64,000 nt of DNA from positions 36,320 to 100,319 of the forward strand of contig JAJDXO010000031.1 of the NCBI GenBank assembly GCA_022823235.1. The letters run 5' to 3'. Shown here one piece after another: positions 21,584 to 32,595 of this stretch. The notes under the pieces were generated by a model. It made no database searches and was not told the DNA's origin. It saw only the letters and a list, made by a program, of their open reading frames with translations. How positions within the stretch are numbered: the stretch's first letter is position 1; each line of letters begins with the position of its first letter. Both the position numbers and the translations under genes were made by a program. This DNA is from Rhodospirillales bacterium. Its GTDB lineage: Bacteria > Pseudomonadota > Alphaproteobacteria > Rhodospirillales > UBA2165.

Positions 21584-22684
21584 CTAGTCGGTTGCCGCGC
21601 CGTCGGCCGGCGCGGCATAGGTTTCCTTGACGTCCTTCCCGACGGCCTCGACGCCGGTCAGCTCGAAGCCCGGGGCGCGGGTCATTTCGTCCAGCCCGAG
21701 GGGCCCGTATTGGGCCAATGCATCTCCGCCCATCGCCGTCGGGCCTCGAAACACCACCAGACGGTCGACCAGACCGGCGTCGAGAAACGATGCCGCGACA
21801 CCGGCGCCGCCCTCGATCAACACCCGTGTTATTCCGCGCGCCGCGAGGGCCCCGGCCGCGGATCCGGGATCGACCCCCGGGCCGGAACCGGACCGGGGCA
21901 CCTGTATCACCTCTGCGCCGCGTTCCCCGTACGGCGTCAGTTCCGCCTCGGATTTGCCGTCCGCCGCAATGATCCACAATGGTGCTTCGGGCGCGCCTTG
22001 AACCAGATTGCAGTCGAGCGGTATCCGCAGGTTCGTATCGAGGACGATGCGCGCCCGGCGTCCGGCCCGTACGCCGGGCAGCCGGCAGGTCAATTGGGGA
22101 TCGTCGGTAAGCACGGTTCCGATGCCGACCAGCGTCGCGTCGTGATCAAGCCGCATTTGGTGTGCGGCCGCGCGCGCATCCTCGCCGGTGATCCACTTGC
22201 TTTCCCCCGATGCCAGAGCGATCCGTCCGTCGATGCTGGTTGCGGATTTGAGCGTGAACAATGGCCGCGACCGCGTCCGGGCGAGCAGGTAGCCGGCATT
22301 CAGAACGGCCGCCGTTTGCTCGCAGCACCCCTGCTCGACCGATATGCCGGCCTCCCGCAGGCGTTCAAGACCGCCGCCGTCAACCCGGGCATCCGGGTCG
22401 CCGATTGCCGATACGACGCGGGAGACGCCGCCCTCGATCAACGCTTCCGCACAGGGGGGGGTCTCGCCGTGATGCGCACAGGGTTCCAGCGTCACGTAGG
22501 CCGTCGCGCCTTCGGCGGCGGGACCGGCGCGCCGCAACGCCTCGGCTTCCGCGTGCGGCCGCCCGCCCGGCTGGGTCCAGCCGCGGCCGACGACCAAACC
22601 ATCCTTGACGATGACGCACCCGACGGCGGGGTTGGGCCAGACGTTGCCCAGCCCCCGCCGGGCCAGCGAAAGTGCGGCCCGCAT
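21584..22684 (-). CDS. ribD: Bifunctional riboflavin deaminase/reductase RibD
   Basis: Second and third steps of riboflavin synthesis. It is 366 aa from ATG 22684 (MRAALSLARRGLGNVWPNPA). The deaminase domain (1-145) has the zinc site HAEAEAL and PCAHHGETPPC. The reductase domain (about 150-366) has TLKSATSIDGRIA and VLIEGGAGVAASFL. The frame is open to 22927, but that part overlaps nrdR and is not family-like. The chosen ATG has only a weak ribosome-binding site and many homologues start a few residues earlier, yet no in-frame ATG/GTG/TTG is seen just upstream. Confidence 0.92.
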   Translation of the reverse strand: MRAALSLARRGLGNVWPNPAVGCVIVKDGLVVGRGWTQPGGRPHAEAEALRRAGPAAEGATAYVTLEPCAHHGETPPCAEALIEGGVSRVVSAIGDPDARVDGGGLERLREAGISVEQGCCEQTAAVLNAGYLLARTRSRPLFTLKSATSIDGRIALASGESKWITGEDARAAAHQMRLDHDATLVGIGTVLTDDPQLTCRLPGVRAGRRARIVLDTNLRIPLDCNLVQGAPEAPLWIIAADGKSEAELTPYGERGAEVIQVPRSGSGPGVDPGSAAGALAARGITRVLIEGGAGVAASFLDAGLVDRLVVFRGPTAMGGDALAQYGPLGLDEMTRAPGFELTGVEAVGKDVKETYAAPADGAATD

Positions 22685-22724
22685 GTGCGAAACGTCTTGG
22701 GATGTAAAGGCGCGATTTCCCGGT

Positions 22725-23177
22725 TTATTCGTCGCCCAATGTTCCGACGAAATCCTCGAAATCCTTTGCTTCGCGGAAGTTCCGATAGACCGAGGCGAAC
22801 CTGACATAGGCCACCTTATCCAAGTCGGCGAGAACGTCCATGACGATCTCGCCGATGACCTTGGACGGCACTTCGGTCTCTCCCAGGCTTTCCAGCCGCC
22901 GCTGGATGGAATTGACGATGCGTTCAATCTGATCCTCGCCGACAGGGCGTTTTTGCAGCGCGACCCGCAGGGACCGGGTGATCTTCTCGCGATCGAAGAG
23001 TTCCTTCTTACCGTCCTTTTTGACCACGCTGATCTCGCGCAGCTGAACGCGCTCCATTGTCGTCCACCGGGCGCCGCATTCAGGGCATGACCGTCTCCGG
23101 CGGATTACCGAATTGTCCTCGGTGGGACGGGAGTCCTTCACCTGTGTGTCGTCATGACCACAAAATGGGCAACGCAT
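22725..23177 (-). CDS. nrdR: Transcriptional repressor NrdR
   Basis: Zinc-ribbon and ATP-cone repressor of ribonucleotide reductase genes. It is 150 aa. The zinc ribbon ([17 protein letters not shown], then [12 protein letters not shown]) precedes the ATP-cone ([27 protein letters not shown]). Position between glyA and ribD is standard in alphaproteobacteria. Confidence 0.96.
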   Translation of the reverse strand: MRCPFCGHDDTQVKDSRPTEDNSVIRRRRSCPECGARWTTMERVQLREISVVKKDGKKELFDREKITRSLRVALQKRPVGEDQIERIVNSIQRRLESLGETEVPSKVIGEIVMDVLADLDKVAYVRFASVYRNFREAKDFEDFVGTLGDE

Positions 23178-23211
23178 GATTTAAAACCCCCTGAAGGCCT
23201 AGCGCTAACAG

Positions 23212-24525
23212 TTAGAAGCCCGGATAAATCTGGAAGCGGGCGCACAGTTCGGAAGTCTCCGCCCGGACCCGCTTCTCGACGGCTTCATTCCCCTCGGGTC
23301 CGTTCTCGGCAAGCCCGTCGAGAACCTCGGCGATGAGTTCACCGACCTGGCGGAACTCACCGGGACCAAACCCGCGGGTGGTTCCGGCCGGCGTCCCCAG
23401 CCGGATGCCCGAGGTGACCATCGGCTTCTCCGGGTCGAAGGGAATGGCGTTTTTGTTGCAGGTGATCCCCGCCCGTTCGAGACTGTCTTCGGTGATGTCG
23501 CCGGTCAGCCCCTTGGGCCGCAAATCCACCAGCATCAGGTGGGTATCGGTGCCGCCGGAGACGATGTCGCATCCCCGTTCGGACAGGACGGACGCCAGTG
23601 TCTTGGCGTTCTCGACAACGGCCTGGGCGTAGCTCTTGAAGTCGGGACGCAGGGCCTCGCCGAAGGCAACGGCCTTGGCCGCGATCACATGCATCAGCGG
23701 TCCGCCCTGCAGGCCCGGGAAGATAGCCGAGTTGACCTTTTTGATAATGTCGGCGTCGTTGGTCAGGATCATGCCGCCGCGAGGCCCCCGCAGCGTCTTG
23801 TGGGTGGTCGTGGTGGCGATATGGGCGTGGGGAAACGGGCTCGGATGAACGCCTGCCGCGACCAGCCCGGCGAAATGCGCCATGTCGACCATCAACAGGG
23901 CGCCGGCCTCATCGGCGATCGCCCGAAAGCGCTCGAAATCGATGATCCGCGGATAGGCCGAGCCGCCGGCCATGATCATCTTCGGCTGATGCTCCTTGGC
24001 CAACGCCTCGACCTCGCCGAAATCGATCAAGGCGTCTTGCTGTCTGACGCCATACTGGACGGCATTGAACCACTTGCCCGACAGATTGGGTTTCGCGCCA
24101 TGGGTCAGATGCCCGCCCGCCGCCAGTGACATACCGAGGACCGTATCGCCCGGCCGCATGAGCGCCAGCATCACGCCCTGATTGGCCTGGCTGCCCGAGT
24201 GCGGCTGGACATTGGCAAACTCGCAGCCGAACAATTTTGCCGCGCGCTCGATGGCAATTTCCTCGGCGACATCCACATGCTCGCAGCCGCCGTAGTAGCG
24301 GCGGCCGGGGTAGCCTTCGGCATACTTGTTCGTCAGAACCGACCCTTGGGCCTCAAGAACCGCGCGGGAGACGATGTTTTCGGACGCGATCAACTCTATC
24401 CGGTCCTGTTGACGCGCAAGCTCCGACCGAACCGCGTCGAACACATCCGGATCGCTGTCACCGATCCCCTCCCCGAAAAACGCCGTCATCCGAGAGGCGG
24501 CCGAATTGGCGCTAGCTACGGTCAT
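23212..24525 (-). CDS. glyA: Serine hydroxymethyltransferase
   Basis: PLP enzyme that converts serine and THF to glycine and methylene-THF. It is 437 aa from ATG 24525, preceded by GAAGGA. Visible motifs are [39 protein letters not shown] and the PLP-lysine motif [14 protein letters not shown]. An extension to 24753 is rejected as not conserved-looking. It heads the nrdR-rib-nusB-thiL operon and is divergent from mucR. Confidence 0.96.
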   Translation of the reverse strand: MTVASANSAASRMTAFFGEGIGDSDPDVFDAVRSELARQQDRIELIASENIVSRAVLEAQGSVLTNKYAEGYPGRRYYGGCEHVDVAEEIAIERAAKLFGCEFANVQPHSGSQANQGVMLALMRPGDTVLGMSLAAGGHLTHGAKPNLSGKWFNAVQYGVRQQDALIDFGEVEALAKEHQPKMIMAGGSAYPRIIDFERFRAIADEAGALLMVDMAHFAGLVAAGVHPSPFPHAHIATTTTHKTLRGPRGGMILTNDADIIKKVNSAIFPGLQGGPLMHVIAAKAVAFGEALRPDFKSYAQAVVENAKTLASVLSERGCDIVSGGTDTHLMLVDLRPKGLTGDITEDSLERAGITCNKNAIPFDPEKPMVTSGIRLGTPAGTTRGFGPGEFRQVGELIAEVLDGLAENGPEGNEAVEKRVRAETSELCARFQIYPGF

Positions 24526-24908
24526 CCAGTGAAATCCTTCCTCGGCTGTTCGGCGATGAGTCCTGTGAATACAGGTCCAAAATGGCGCATTGCAATACCA
24601 TATATCGGAAGGCCTTGCCAACCGGACACCAGGGGTCGCGGGGAAACCAATATTTGGCCGATTGGGGCAATATTTGAAAACCCGGCCGGAATGGCGCCCT
24701 GGCGTTGGCAAGGGATACAAAGACCAACCGGCGGGACACCGAAAGATAGGCAATTATATGGGACGATTGCCGATGGAGCACTACCAGCCGCCTGCCAGTG
24801 ATTATTGTATTTTATTTCACTAATACACCGTGGTTTTTGTTGTTTCGTGATCGAACTGCCGCTAACGTCGCCGGGAACGTGTAGACAAATTGCTCCGGAG
24901 CGGAAACG
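24526..24908. other. Divergent promoter region between glyA and the mucR-like gene
   Basis: 383 nt with no convincing gene. The part next to mucR is strikingly AT-rich compared with its surroundings. It contains the inverted repeat TGTATT-N10-AATACA (24806-24827). MucR/Ros proteins bind AT-rich targets and often repress their own genes, so this is a plausible operator, by inference. On the glyA side, TTGGCA followed 18 nt later by TATTGC (minus strand, roughly 24590-24620) is a weak promoter candidate. Confidence 0.5.
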
Positions 24909-25352
24909 ATGAGCGACAGTGACTCGCGGGACGTCGACCGCGGCGAAATTCTGCGGATGGCGGTTGAAGTGGTCTCGTCCTACGTCGGCCGCAATCAGAT
25001 CGCCGGGGACCAAATTCCCGAACTCATCAACACGGTTTACCGTTCGATGGCGGGTCTGGCGAACGCCGACGGTCACGAGGACCGGGAAGTCTCCAAGCCG
25101 GCGGTCGCCGTACGGCGCTCGGTCACGCCCGACTACCTCATATGCTTGGAAGACGGCAAGAAGCTGAAGATGCTTAAACGGCACCTCCGGACAACGTACG
25201 GAATGACCCCCGAGGAATATCGGGCCAAATGGAAGCTGCCGCACGACTACCCGATGGTCGCGCCCAACTATGCCAAGCAGCGTTCGGAGTTTGCCAAGAA
25301 CATCGGTCTCGGCCGAAAATCAGGCCGCCCCAAATCCCGAAAAAGCGCCTAG
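24909..25352 (+). CDS. MucR/Ros-family transcriptional regulator
   Basis: 147-aa regulator. MucR/Ros proteins control envelope, motility, cell-cycle and symbiosis or virulence genes and act like H-NS-type silencers. The N-terminal oligomerisation region (about 10-55) is followed by the DNA-binding domain: DYLICLEDGKKLKMLKRHLR, then TYGMTPEEYRAKWKLPHDYP. Likely zinc-site residues are C79, D82 and H92; the usual second His is replaced by Thr/Tyr (HLRTTY), so zinc binding may be altered, as in some family members known not to need zinc. ATG 24909 has CGGAG nearby. A large palindrome begins at its stop codon. Confidence 0.9.
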   Translation: MSDSDSRDVDRGEILRMAVEVVSSYVGRNQIAGDQIPELINTVYRSMAGLANADGHEDREVSKPAVAVRRSVTPDYLICLEDGKKLKMLKRHLRTTYGMTPEEYRAKWKLPHDYPMVAPNYAKQRSEFAKNIGLGRKSGRPKSRKSA

Positions 25353-25396
25353 AGCAGTATCCGGTCAAATGGTCCAATTTGGCCGGATACTGCTCT
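25351..25396 (+). repeat. 46-nt near-perfect palindrome after mucR (terminator-like)
   Basis: Arms AGAGCAGTATCCGG (25351-25364) and its exact complement (25383-25396) continue inward with TCAAAT and ATTTGG (one wobble pair) to a 6-nt loop GGTCCA. It overlaps the mucR stop codon. No strong U-run follows. Similar AGAGCA...TCCGG palindromes are dispersed repeats in other alphaproteobacteria, so it could be a repeat that also ends transcription. Confidence 0.75.
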
Positions 25397-25458
25397 ACAG
25401 CCGACCCGTGCTAAGGTGATGGTCCGGTTGCCGGGCTAATTTTGCGGGGCATCTATTC

Positions 25459-26232
25459 GTGAGTATCGAGGTTCGCGACATCACCAAGACCTTTGGCGGC
25501 CTCACCGCGCTTCGCGATTGCTCGCTTACCGTCGAGCCCGAGACGATTACCGGCCTGATCGGACCCAACGGCGCCGGCAAGACCACGCTTTTTAATATCG
25601 TCGCGGGGGCGTTCAAACCCGACTCCGGACAAATATTGTTCGAGGGGGCCGATATCACGGGTCTCGGGACCCACCGGCTATTCCGCCGGGGGATCGTCCG
25701 CACATTTCAGGTTCCCAACGAATTCTCGCGAATGACCGTCCGGGAGAACCTGATGCTGGTTCCGTCCGGTCAGACGGGCGAGAGCCTCGCGGCCGCCTGG
25801 TTCAGCCGGCGCGCGGTGCGGCGGCAGGAAGAGGAAATCGCCGCCAAGGTCGAGGATGTCCTGGCGTTTCTCAATTTGGATCGTGTCGGATCGGAACTCG
25901 CGGGCGGTCTTTCCGGCGGCCAGAAAAAACTGCTGGAGCTCGGCCGCACGATGATGACCGACGCCAAAATGGTGCTTCTCGATGAGCCCGGCGCCGGGGT
26001 CAACCGCTCGCTGCTGGTGCACCTGATCGAGGCCATCGAACGTCTGAAGGAGGAACGGGGCTACACCTTCTGCATCATCGAGCACGACATGGATTTGGTC
26101 GAGCGCCTCTGCTATCCGGTCATCGCCATGGTTCGGGGCGAGATCCTGGCATCCGGCGCCATGGAGGAAATCCGGTCCAATCGAACGGTGGTCGAAGCCT
26201 ATTTCGGAAACGCAAAAGCGGGCGGCCGATGA
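25459..26232 (+). CDS. livG: Branched-chain amino acid-type ABC transporter, ATP-binding protein LivG
   Basis: 257-aa ATPase of the LivG class. Walker A GPNGAGKTT, Q-loop region RTFQVPNEFSRMTVREN, signature LSGGQKKLLELGR, Walker B MVLLDEPGAG and H-loop CIIEHDMDLV are all present. It starts with GTG 25459. The stop overlaps the livF start as ATGA. The order G-F-H-M on one strand is a complete HAAT-family importer; the substrate could be branched-chain amino acids or a related amide, and sequence alone does not settle this. Confidence 0.93.
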   Translation: MSIEVRDITKTFGGLTALRDCSLTVEPETITGLIGPNGAGKTTLFNIVAGAFKPDSGQILFEGADITGLGTHRLFRRGIVRTFQVPNEFSRMTVRENLMLVPSGQTGESLAAAWFSRRAVRRQEEEIAAKVEDVLAFLNLDRVGSELAGGLSGGQKKLLELGRTMMTDAKMVLLDEPGAGVNRSLLVHLIEAIERLKEERGYTFCIIEHDMDLVERLCYPVIAMVRGEILASGAMEEIRSNRTVVEAYFGNAKAGGR

Positions 26233-26936
26233 CGGTGGTCCTGGAGGTTGCCGATGTCCGCGGCGGCTATGGCGGCGCCGACATTCTCAACGGAACCGAT
26301 CTCAAGCTCGATGAAGGGGAAATCGTCGTCATCATCGGGCCGAACGGGGCAGGTAAATCCACCCTCATGAAAGCCGTCTTCGGGCTGGCCACGATCCGGT
26401 CCGGCAGCGTCTCTTTTTTCGGCCGGACCATCACCGGCATGAGGGCGGACCAGGTTGCCAAACTGGGAATGAGCTACGTGCCTCAGGAGCGCAACGTCTT
26501 TGCCTCGCTGACGGTAAACGAGAACCTGGAGATGGGGGCTTATCTCCGGGACGATGATTTCGGACCTCAGATCGAACGGATCTACGAACTTTTTCCGCCC
26601 CTCAAGGAACGCCGCCGGCAACAGGCCGGCACGCTGTCGGGCGGCGAACGGCAGATGCTCGCCATGGGCCGGGCGCTGATGCTCGATCCGAAACTCCTGC
26701 TGCTGGATGAACCGACGGCGGCGCTGTCGCCCCGCTATGCCGCCGAGACCTTTGAGCGGATCAGGGAAATCAACGCTCTCGGCATCACTATTCTGATGGT
26801 TGAGCAGAACGCCCGTCAGGCGTTGGAGCATGCCGACCGCGGTGTCGTGCTGGTGATGGGCGCAAACCGGTTCGAGGCGCCGGGACCGGAACTTCTGGCC
26901 AACCGGGAGGTGGCCGAGATGTATTTAGGGGGATGA
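26229..26936 (+). CDS. livF: Branched-chain amino acid-type ABC transporter, ATP-binding protein LivF
   Basis: 235-aa second ATPase of the importer. Walker A GPNGAGKST, YVPQERNVFASLTVNENL, signature LSGGERQMLAMGRALM, Walker B LLLLDEPTAALSP and H-loop MVEQNARQAL match LivF. The start overlaps livG by 4 nt; livH begins 6 nt after its stop. Confidence 0.93.
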   Translation: MTVVLEVADVRGGYGGADILNGTDLKLDEGEIVVIIGPNGAGKSTLMKAVFGLATIRSGSVSFFGRTITGMRADQVAKLGMSYVPQERNVFASLTVNENLEMGAYLRDDDFGPQIERIYELFPPLKERRRQQAGTLSGGERQMLAMGRALMLDPKLLLLDEPTAALSPRYAAETFERIREINALGITILMVEQNARQALEHADRGVVLVMGANRFEAPGPELLANREVAEMYLGG

Positions 26937-26942
26937 GCGAAA

Positions 26943-27803
26943 TTGACCGATCTCCTTCAGCTCCTGGTCTTCGGGATCGTGTTCGGCAGTATCCTGACCC
27001 TCGGCGCCATCGGCGTGTCGTTGATCTTCGGGATTCTCCGGTTCGCTCATTTCGCGCACGGCGACATGATGACGGTCGGCGCCTACTTCGCCCTGATTTT
27101 CGTCGCGCAGATCGGCTGGCCCATATACATGGCGCTGCCGGCGGCGATGATCGGCGCGGCGCTCCTCGCCATCCTGATCGACCAATCGGTTTACCGGAGA
27201 TTACGGCGCACCGCGCCGGTGATCCTGTTGATTTCGTCCTTCGGCATGGCGCTGCTGCTCCGTGCCGCGGTGCAGCTCATCTGGGGCACGGACAACCAGG
27301 TCTATCAGCCGGGTATCAACGTGCCCTACGTGGTCTTCGATATCCGTATCAAGCCGGACCATCTGGTGATCGTCGGCGCCTCCGTCATCCTGGTGTTCGC
27401 GTTCCATCTGTTCCTCAAGATGACGCGCATGGGCAAAGCCATGCGGGCCATGAGCGACAACGTCGACCTCGCAAGGGTCAGCGGCATCGACAGCGAGCGG
27501 GTGGTGATCTGGACCTGGGTCATCGGCGGCGCGCTGGCCGCGGCGGCGGGGGTTCTGCTGGCGCTCGATACGCGGCTCAATCCGCAGCTTGGCTGGAACG
27601 TCCTGCTCCCCGTCTTCGCGGCGACCATCGTCGGCGGCATTGGCCGGGTCTACGGCGCGATCGCCGGCGGCATGTTCATCGGCATCGCGACCGAACTCTC
27701 CACGGCGGTCATCCTGCCGGCCTATAAGCCGGCGGTGGCGTTCACCCTGATGGTGCTGGTGCTGATCCTGCGGCCCCGGGGATTGGTGAGGGGCATGAAC
27801 TGA
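26943..27803 (+). CDS. livH: Branched-chain amino acid-type ABC permease LivH
   Basis: 286-aa inner-membrane permease with about eight hydrophobic segments. Family features are LTLGAIGVSLIFGILRFAHF near the N-terminus, AMRAMSDNVDLARVSGID (the EAA-like coupling region) and FAATIVGGIGRVYGAIAGG. TTG 26943 is the start, with AGGGGG about 10 nt upstream inside the end of livF. The stop overlaps the livM ATG as TGATG. Confidence 0.92.
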   Translation: MTDLLQLLVFGIVFGSILTLGAIGVSLIFGILRFAHFAHGDMMTVGAYFALIFVAQIGWPIYMALPAAMIGAALLAILIDQSVYRRLRRTAPVILLISSFGMALLLRAAVQLIWGTDNQVYQPGINVPYVVFDIRIKPDHLVIVGASVILVFAFHLFLKMTRMGKAMRAMSDNVDLARVSGIDSERVVIWTWVIGGALAAAAGVLLALDTRLNPQLGWNVLLPVFAATIVGGIGRVYGAIAGGMFIGIATELSTAVILPAYKPAVAFTLMVLVLILRPRGLVRGMN

Positions 27804-28750
27804 TGGAACTCGGCGGCGTCATCGAGTACGGCTTGTTTTTCCTGAGTTTCGTCGGGATCTACGCCCTTCTCAGCCTCGGGCTCAACCTGCAATGGGGCCT
27901 TACGGGCCAGTTCAATATCGGCATCGCCGGCTTTTTCGCCGTCGGCGCCTATACCAGCGCCATCCTGACCACGGCGCCGAGCCCCCATCATCTCGGCGGC
28001 TTCGGTATGCCCCTGGTCGTTGGGCTCATCTTTGCCATGGTGCTGGCCGGGTTGGTCGCCGTGCTGGTGGGCTTGCTGACGGTCCGCCTCAGAACCGACT
28101 ATCTGGCCATCGCCACCATCGGCATCGCCGAGATCATTCGCCTGATGCTGAAAAACGAGGAATGGCTGACCAACGGGGTCCGGGGCATCCCCGGAATTCC
28201 CCGCCCCTTCGCCGAGACCCTCGGGGCCGGGACCCTCGGGCAGAGCGATGCGGTGTTCCTGCTGGTGGTCGTGGCGCTGATCCTGATCGTCTACCTCGCG
28301 CTCGAGGCGGCGCGGCGCTCCCCGTGGGGGCGGGTGTTGCGGGCTATCCGCGAGAACGAGGACGGGGTACGCGCGGCCGGCAAACACATCGAGCGGTTCC
28401 GCCTCGAAGCGTTCGTCGTCGGTTCCATGATCATGGGGCTTGGCGGCGCCCTTTTCGCGCACTTCGTCGGCTTCATCAGTCCCGAGGCCTTCACTCCGGA
28501 ATTCGCAACCTTCCTGGTCTGGGTGATGCTGATCGCCGGCGGCAGCGGCAACAACAAGGGCGCGGTCCTCGGGGCATTGATCATCTGGCTGGTCTGGACG
28601 GGCACGGAGTTCCTCACCAGCATGGCGCCGCCCGAATACGTGACCCAGGCCGGCGCCCTCAGGCTCCTGATGATCGGGATATTGGTGCAGGTGATCCTGC
28701 TGGTCCGGCCGGACGGTCTGCTGCCCGAAGAGACGGCCGAGCGCAAATAA
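27803..28750 (+). CDS. livM: Branched-chain amino acid-type ABC permease LivM
   Basis: 315-aa partner permease with about ten hydrophobic segments. LivM features are LSLGLNLQWGLTGQFNIGIA, TVRLRTDYLAIATIGIAEI, LRAIRENEDGVRAAGK and LIAGGSGNNKGAVLGA. It ends the GFHM operon and is convergent with the binding-protein gene, with a shared hairpin between them. Confidence 0.92.
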   Translation: MELGGVIEYGLFFLSFVGIYALLSLGLNLQWGLTGQFNIGIAGFFAVGAYTSAILTTAPSPHHLGGFGMPLVVGLIFAMVLAGLVAVLVGLLTVRLRTDYLAIATIGIAEIIRLMLKNEEWLTNGVRGIPGIPRPFAETLGAGTLGQSDAVFLLVVVALILIVYLALEAARRSPWGRVLRAIRENEDGVRAAGKHIERFRLEAFVVGSMIMGLGGALFAHFVGFISPEAFTPEFATFLVWVMLIAGGSGNNKGAVLGALIIWLVWTGTEFLTSMAPPEYVTQAGALRLLMIGILVQVILLVRPDGLLPEETAERK

Positions 28751-28778
28751 AAGCGGCCCGCCGAAGCGGACCGCCTTC
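28751..28778. terminator. Likely bidirectional terminator between livM and the binding-protein gene
   Basis: An imperfect hairpin (AAGCGGCCCGC, loop CGAA, GCGGACCGCCTT with one bulge and one mismatch) lies in the 48-nt convergent gap, flanked by A and T on either side. Confidence 0.55.
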
Positions 28779-28798
28779 ATTATTCACATGTCATGGGT

Positions 28799-30004
28799 TT
28801 ATTTGGGCTCGAACACCCTCTTGGTAACGATCTTGCCGCCTTCCACCTCCCAGTGGCCGTAGGTGCCCGCGACGTCGCCGTTCTTGTCGAAGTTCTGGGG
28901 CCCCGAGGCGCCGACATAGTCGATATCCTCGCCCGCCTTGATGGCCTTCACCGCCTCGGCGAACTGACCCGGGCCCAACTGCTTGCCGGGCGGGTTGGCG
29001 ACCGAGCGCAGCGCATCGCGGATCGCCTTGGGATCGTTCTTGCCCGCCTTGACGGCCGCGAGACCGGCAAGAATGGTGGCGTCATATGCGCTGTCGATGA
29101 ACGGCCGCGGCGGCAGTTCTCCGTACTTCTTCTCATACATTTTCCGGAAGTTGTCCTGGGCCGCGCTTTTGGATTCCGGCGCGGTGGCATAGGTGCCGTT
29201 CAGGAACTTGGCGCCGATGGCGTCGATCAGCTTTTCGTGCTTCATCCCGTCGGTGAAGACGAACTTGTCGAAGAAGCCGCCTTCGAGGCTCTGCTTGAGG
29301 ATCGAAATGCCGTCTTCGGGATAGGCGATCAACAGCAGGCGCTCCGGCTTGCCCTTCGCCGCTTTCTGAAGTTCGCCCCGGTAGGATGCCTGTTTCTCCT
29401 CGTAGGCGATGGACGCGGCCACCTTGCCCTTGAAGTTCTTCGCGAACGTCTCGGCCAGGCCTTTGCCGTAGTCGTTGTTGACGTAGATGATGCTGACCGA
29501 CTTCAAGTTCTTCTCGGCCGCCACCTGGGCCAGCGCGAGGCCCTGCACGGCGTCCGTCGGAACGGTCCGGAACAGGAAGTCGTTATCGGCCAGGCCGGTG
29601 ATGACCGGCGACGTGGAAGCGCTCGATATCTGCGGCACGCCCGACTTGCTGGTGACCGAACTGGAGATCGGAATGGTGACGCCGCTGGACAAGGCGCCGA
29701 TGACCGCTTGGACCTTTTCCACGGACACCAATCGCTTGGCCGCGTCGACACCGGCCTGCGGCGAAGTCTGGGTGTCGCCGACGCTGAGCGTCACCTTACT
29801 GCCATTGACGCCGCCCGCGGCATTCATTTCGTCAACGGCCAGTTTGACGCCGTTGAGCGAGGCCCCGCCATAGGCCTGCAGGCCGCCGGTCATGGGCATG
29901 AGCGCGCCCAGTTTCAGGCCCTCGGCCTGAGCCTGGGTTGCCGGTCCGGCAGCCACCGCAACGGCGACCAACGCGATACCGGCCATGCGTGAGATTTGAA
30001 CCAT
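28799..30004 (-). CDS. Periplasmic binding protein of the branched-chain amino acid ABC transporter
   Basis: 401 aa from ATG 30004, with GGAGGG 4-5 nt upstream. A Sec signal peptide (MVQISRMAGIALVAVAVAAG, cleavage near AQA-EG) precedes a type I periplasmic-binding fold: LKLGALMPMTGGLQAYGG, GVKLAVDEMNAAGGVNG, AVIGALSSGVTIP. The LivJ/HAAT family is clear; the ligand is not. It is convergent with livGFHM and presumably supplies that transporter. The frame extends 9 codons upstream, but those residues lack a ribosome-binding site. Confidence 0.93.
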   Translation of the reverse strand: MVQISRMAGIALVAVAVAAGPATQAQAEGLKLGALMPMTGGLQAYGGASLNGVKLAVDEMNAAGGVNGSKVTLSVGDTQTSPQAGVDAAKRLVSVEKVQAVIGALSSGVTIPISSSVTSKSGVPQISSASTSPVITGLADNDFLFRTVPTDAVQGLALAQVAAEKNLKSVSIIYVNNDYGKGLAETFAKNFKGKVAASIAYEEKQASYRGELQKAAKGKPERLLLIAYPEDGISILKQSLEGGFFDKFVFTDGMKHEKLIDAIGAKFLNGTYATAPESKSAAQDNFRKMYEKKYGELPPRPFIDSAYDATILAGLAAVKAGKNDPKAIRDALRSVANPPGKQLGPGQFAEAVKAIKAGEDIDYVGASGPQNFDKNGDVAGTYGHWEVEGGKIVTKRVFEPK

Positions 30005-30120
30005 GTTCCCTCCTAACGATTCATGGGTCATGACGGAAAAACTCTACTCGGGGCGTCAACGGGGTGCAACGCCCAACCGTGCGACCGACGATCCCATTCA
30101 ATGCTTGCGGCAGTGGTGTC

Positions 30121-30240
30121 TTGACACATGATGAACCACCGTGTCATTGGCGGGTCGGCAGGCAGCGAATAAATCTGCCGTTTCACCGGCGCAGGGTAAA
30201 TCCGCGCCACTGACGATCAAGGAAGAGGACCAGAGAAAAA
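30121..30240 (+). promoter_or_regulatory. Leader of metY: -35-like box and two hairpins
   Basis: A consensus -35 box TTGACA lies at 30121-30126, with no good -10 at the usual distance. Two inverted repeats follow: CGGCAG (30156-30161) with CTGCCG (30175-30180), and GGCGC (30188-30192) with GCGCC (30204-30208). The ribosome-binding site AAGGAAGAGG then precedes ATG 30241. The hairpins lie where a methionine-responsive leader would be expected, but I could not match them to a known SAM riboswitch. Confidence 0.4.
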
Positions 30241-32546
<2,306 letters not shown>

Positions 32547-32595
32547 GTCCGGTCTTGGCATTCGTCGTCGCCCTCCTCGGTGAATTTGGCTGCGG

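Noticed and set aside
24522..25244. 240-codon minus-strand frame across the glyA/mucR gap
   Set aside because: It overlaps both mucR and the AT-rich promoter region and has no recognisable motif or ribosome-binding site.
30150..30210. SAM-II or SAM/SAH riboswitch upstream of metY
   Set aside because: The expected conserved nucleotides and pseudoknot pattern could not be found by eye; only two simple hairpins are supported, so it is listed as an unnamed leader.
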